From positions 5,414,001 to 5,478,000 of the forward strand of contig NC_070568.1 of the NCBI RefSeq assembly GCF_026914185.1: a DNA stretch of 64,000 bases, given 5' to 3'. Below, in pieces: positions 63,053 to 64,000 of this stretch. The DNA comes from Puccinia triticina. Taxonomy: Eukaryota > Basidiomycota > Pucciniomycetes > Pucciniales > Pucciniaceae. The notes under the pieces were generated by a model that made no database searches, was not told the origin of the DNA, and saw only the letters and a program-made list of their open reading frames with translations. The position numbers and the translations under genes were made by a program. Position 1 is the first letter of the stretch. Every line of letters starts with the position of its first letter.

Positions 63053-64000
63053 ATGACAACCAGAAACTCTAACAACGAACCTCTTTTGCCAATCACCGAT
63101 CCTGAAGAAATTCTTCGAACTGCGCGCCGCCGAGCCCGACTTGACGCCGCATTGGCCGCGACGAACCCGATCTCGGTTCCCCTCCCTCGTTCTCCAGTAC
63201 TGTAAAACAACACCAATCTACCGACGACTCCCCCTTTCGTAAACACAGATCTGCCCGGAACTGCGCCTCAACCGACACTGTTCGACGAGCCTAACGCCAT
63301 GCAACAATCCTCAGGAAACCCGAACGCACAAAACCTTGCCTCCCCAGCCCCACCAAACCAGGAGGTGGAAGGCGAGCTGAGTATCACGGACTGCTTCAAA
63401 ACCTTACTGACGATTCAGAAGAACACGGCCGTACAATTCCAAGCCACCCAACTCCAAGCCGAACGAGCACAGGCCCGGGCGGACGAGCAACGCCGCCATG
63501 ACGCAGAGCGACTCGCCGCTGTTGAAGAGCAACGAAGGCTTGACAATGAGAGGTTCGCCGAACAACGCCGCCTGGACGCGGAGAGAATTGCGGCCATCGA
63601 TGAGCAGCGCAGACTAGACAACGCTAGGTTTGAGGAACAACGCCGCATCAATACTGAGAAACTCGCACTTCTGGAGGAGATCGCGAAGAACAGCGTCACC
63701 AAACAAGAGTCAACTCCGGCCCCTGCCACCCGAGTGGACGGCCGCATCGATCTCACCCGGTTCCGTACCTCTGACGGCCCACAGTTCAAGGGCCCGTTTC
63801 AGATTGTGGAGCCTTTCCTCACCTGGATGCAGGGAGTGAAAATCTTCTTTTCAACACGCAATGTCACCCACTCGGACGACAAAAGATTAGTCCTTGGCGC
63901 ATTAATTACGGAAACTAACTTGCTATCGTACTACGCCAACGTGTTGGCGTCGTACGAAGGAAAATCCTGGGACGAGTTCAGGGATTGCCTCTTCAAGTTC
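63053..64000 (+). pseudogene. gag of the element starting at 62605, runs off the window
   Basis: ATG 63053 (MTTRNSNNEPLLP). TAA at codon 51 (63203-63205) interrupts it, after which the same frame stays open to the window end. A long charged helix (about 63430-63680) has repeated EQRRLD.ER units (EQRRHDAER, EQRRLDNER, EQRRLDAER, EQRRLDNAR, EQRRINTEK), likely a coiled coil. Then the capsid-like part begins (PFQIVEPFLTWMQGVKIFF, WDEFRDCLF), which places it as a Ty3/Gypsy-type Gag. An ATG at about 63299 could restart translation after the stop. Confidence 0.8.

Overview
The window is eukaryotic and fungal, most likely a basidiomycete of the rust type (Pucciniales). The grounds are short GT-AG introns (about 45-160 bp), a seven-exon nucleoside diphosphate kinase gene, TATA boxes of the form TATATAAGG, moderate to low GC, and a very high load of nested LTR retrotransposons, hAT elements and MITE-like repeats. 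The rust assignment is inference from general family knowledge. No database search was possible. There is no bacterial operon, CRISPR array or rRNA gene.

Layout. 1-5120: 3' part of a Ty3/Gypsy chromovirus (copy A). 5121-9400: old LTR remnants, two weak spliced gene fragments, a 372-bp MITE and AT-rich sequence. 9406-16890: a 46-bp palindromic minisatellite split by a complete second chromovirus (copy B, 10038-16329, TSD AAGGG). 17395-25262: a minus-strand DIRS-like retroelement (gag, RT, RNase H), its RT cut at one TA by a 3.2-kb long-TIR DNA transposon that carries another palindromic minisatellite. 26391-28793: a solo LTR with a 1.4-kb hairpin-rich transposon nested in it. 29096-30900: an LTR relic, a hairpin MITE and a fragment resembling condensin subunit 1. 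31043-32154: a hAT-type non-autonomous element with a third palindromic array. 32381-38490: a full Copia element (TSD GAATC). 39149-40089: the one convincing host gene, nucleoside diphosphate kinase, minus strand. 41000-45900: repeats, a fourth array and a spliced pseudogene. 46013-62536: a hAT transposase gene apparently split by an LTR (47402-48388) and an 11.7-kb Ty3/Gypsy element (copy C, 48482-60165). 62605-64000: LTR and start of gag of a further Gypsy-like element.

How the pieces work together. The LTR elements carry the usual gag, protease, RT, RNase H and integrase, but most are broken. Many breaks are C-to-T or G-to-A changes at CpG: CGA to TGA stops, and in three unrelated elements a catalytic RT Asp changed to Asn. 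That fits decay driven by cytosine methylation. Copy C is the exception in age: its 801-bp LTRs differ at about one base, although its RT and integrase frames are broken.

The most unusual object is inside copy C. Between integrase and 3' LTR, on the opposite strand, lies a five-exon gene with four phase-0 introns and its own TATA box, bordered by extra copies of a polypurine-tract-like motif. A second theme is four unrelated hairpin-forming minisatellites, two of them lying inside non-autonomous DNA transposons.
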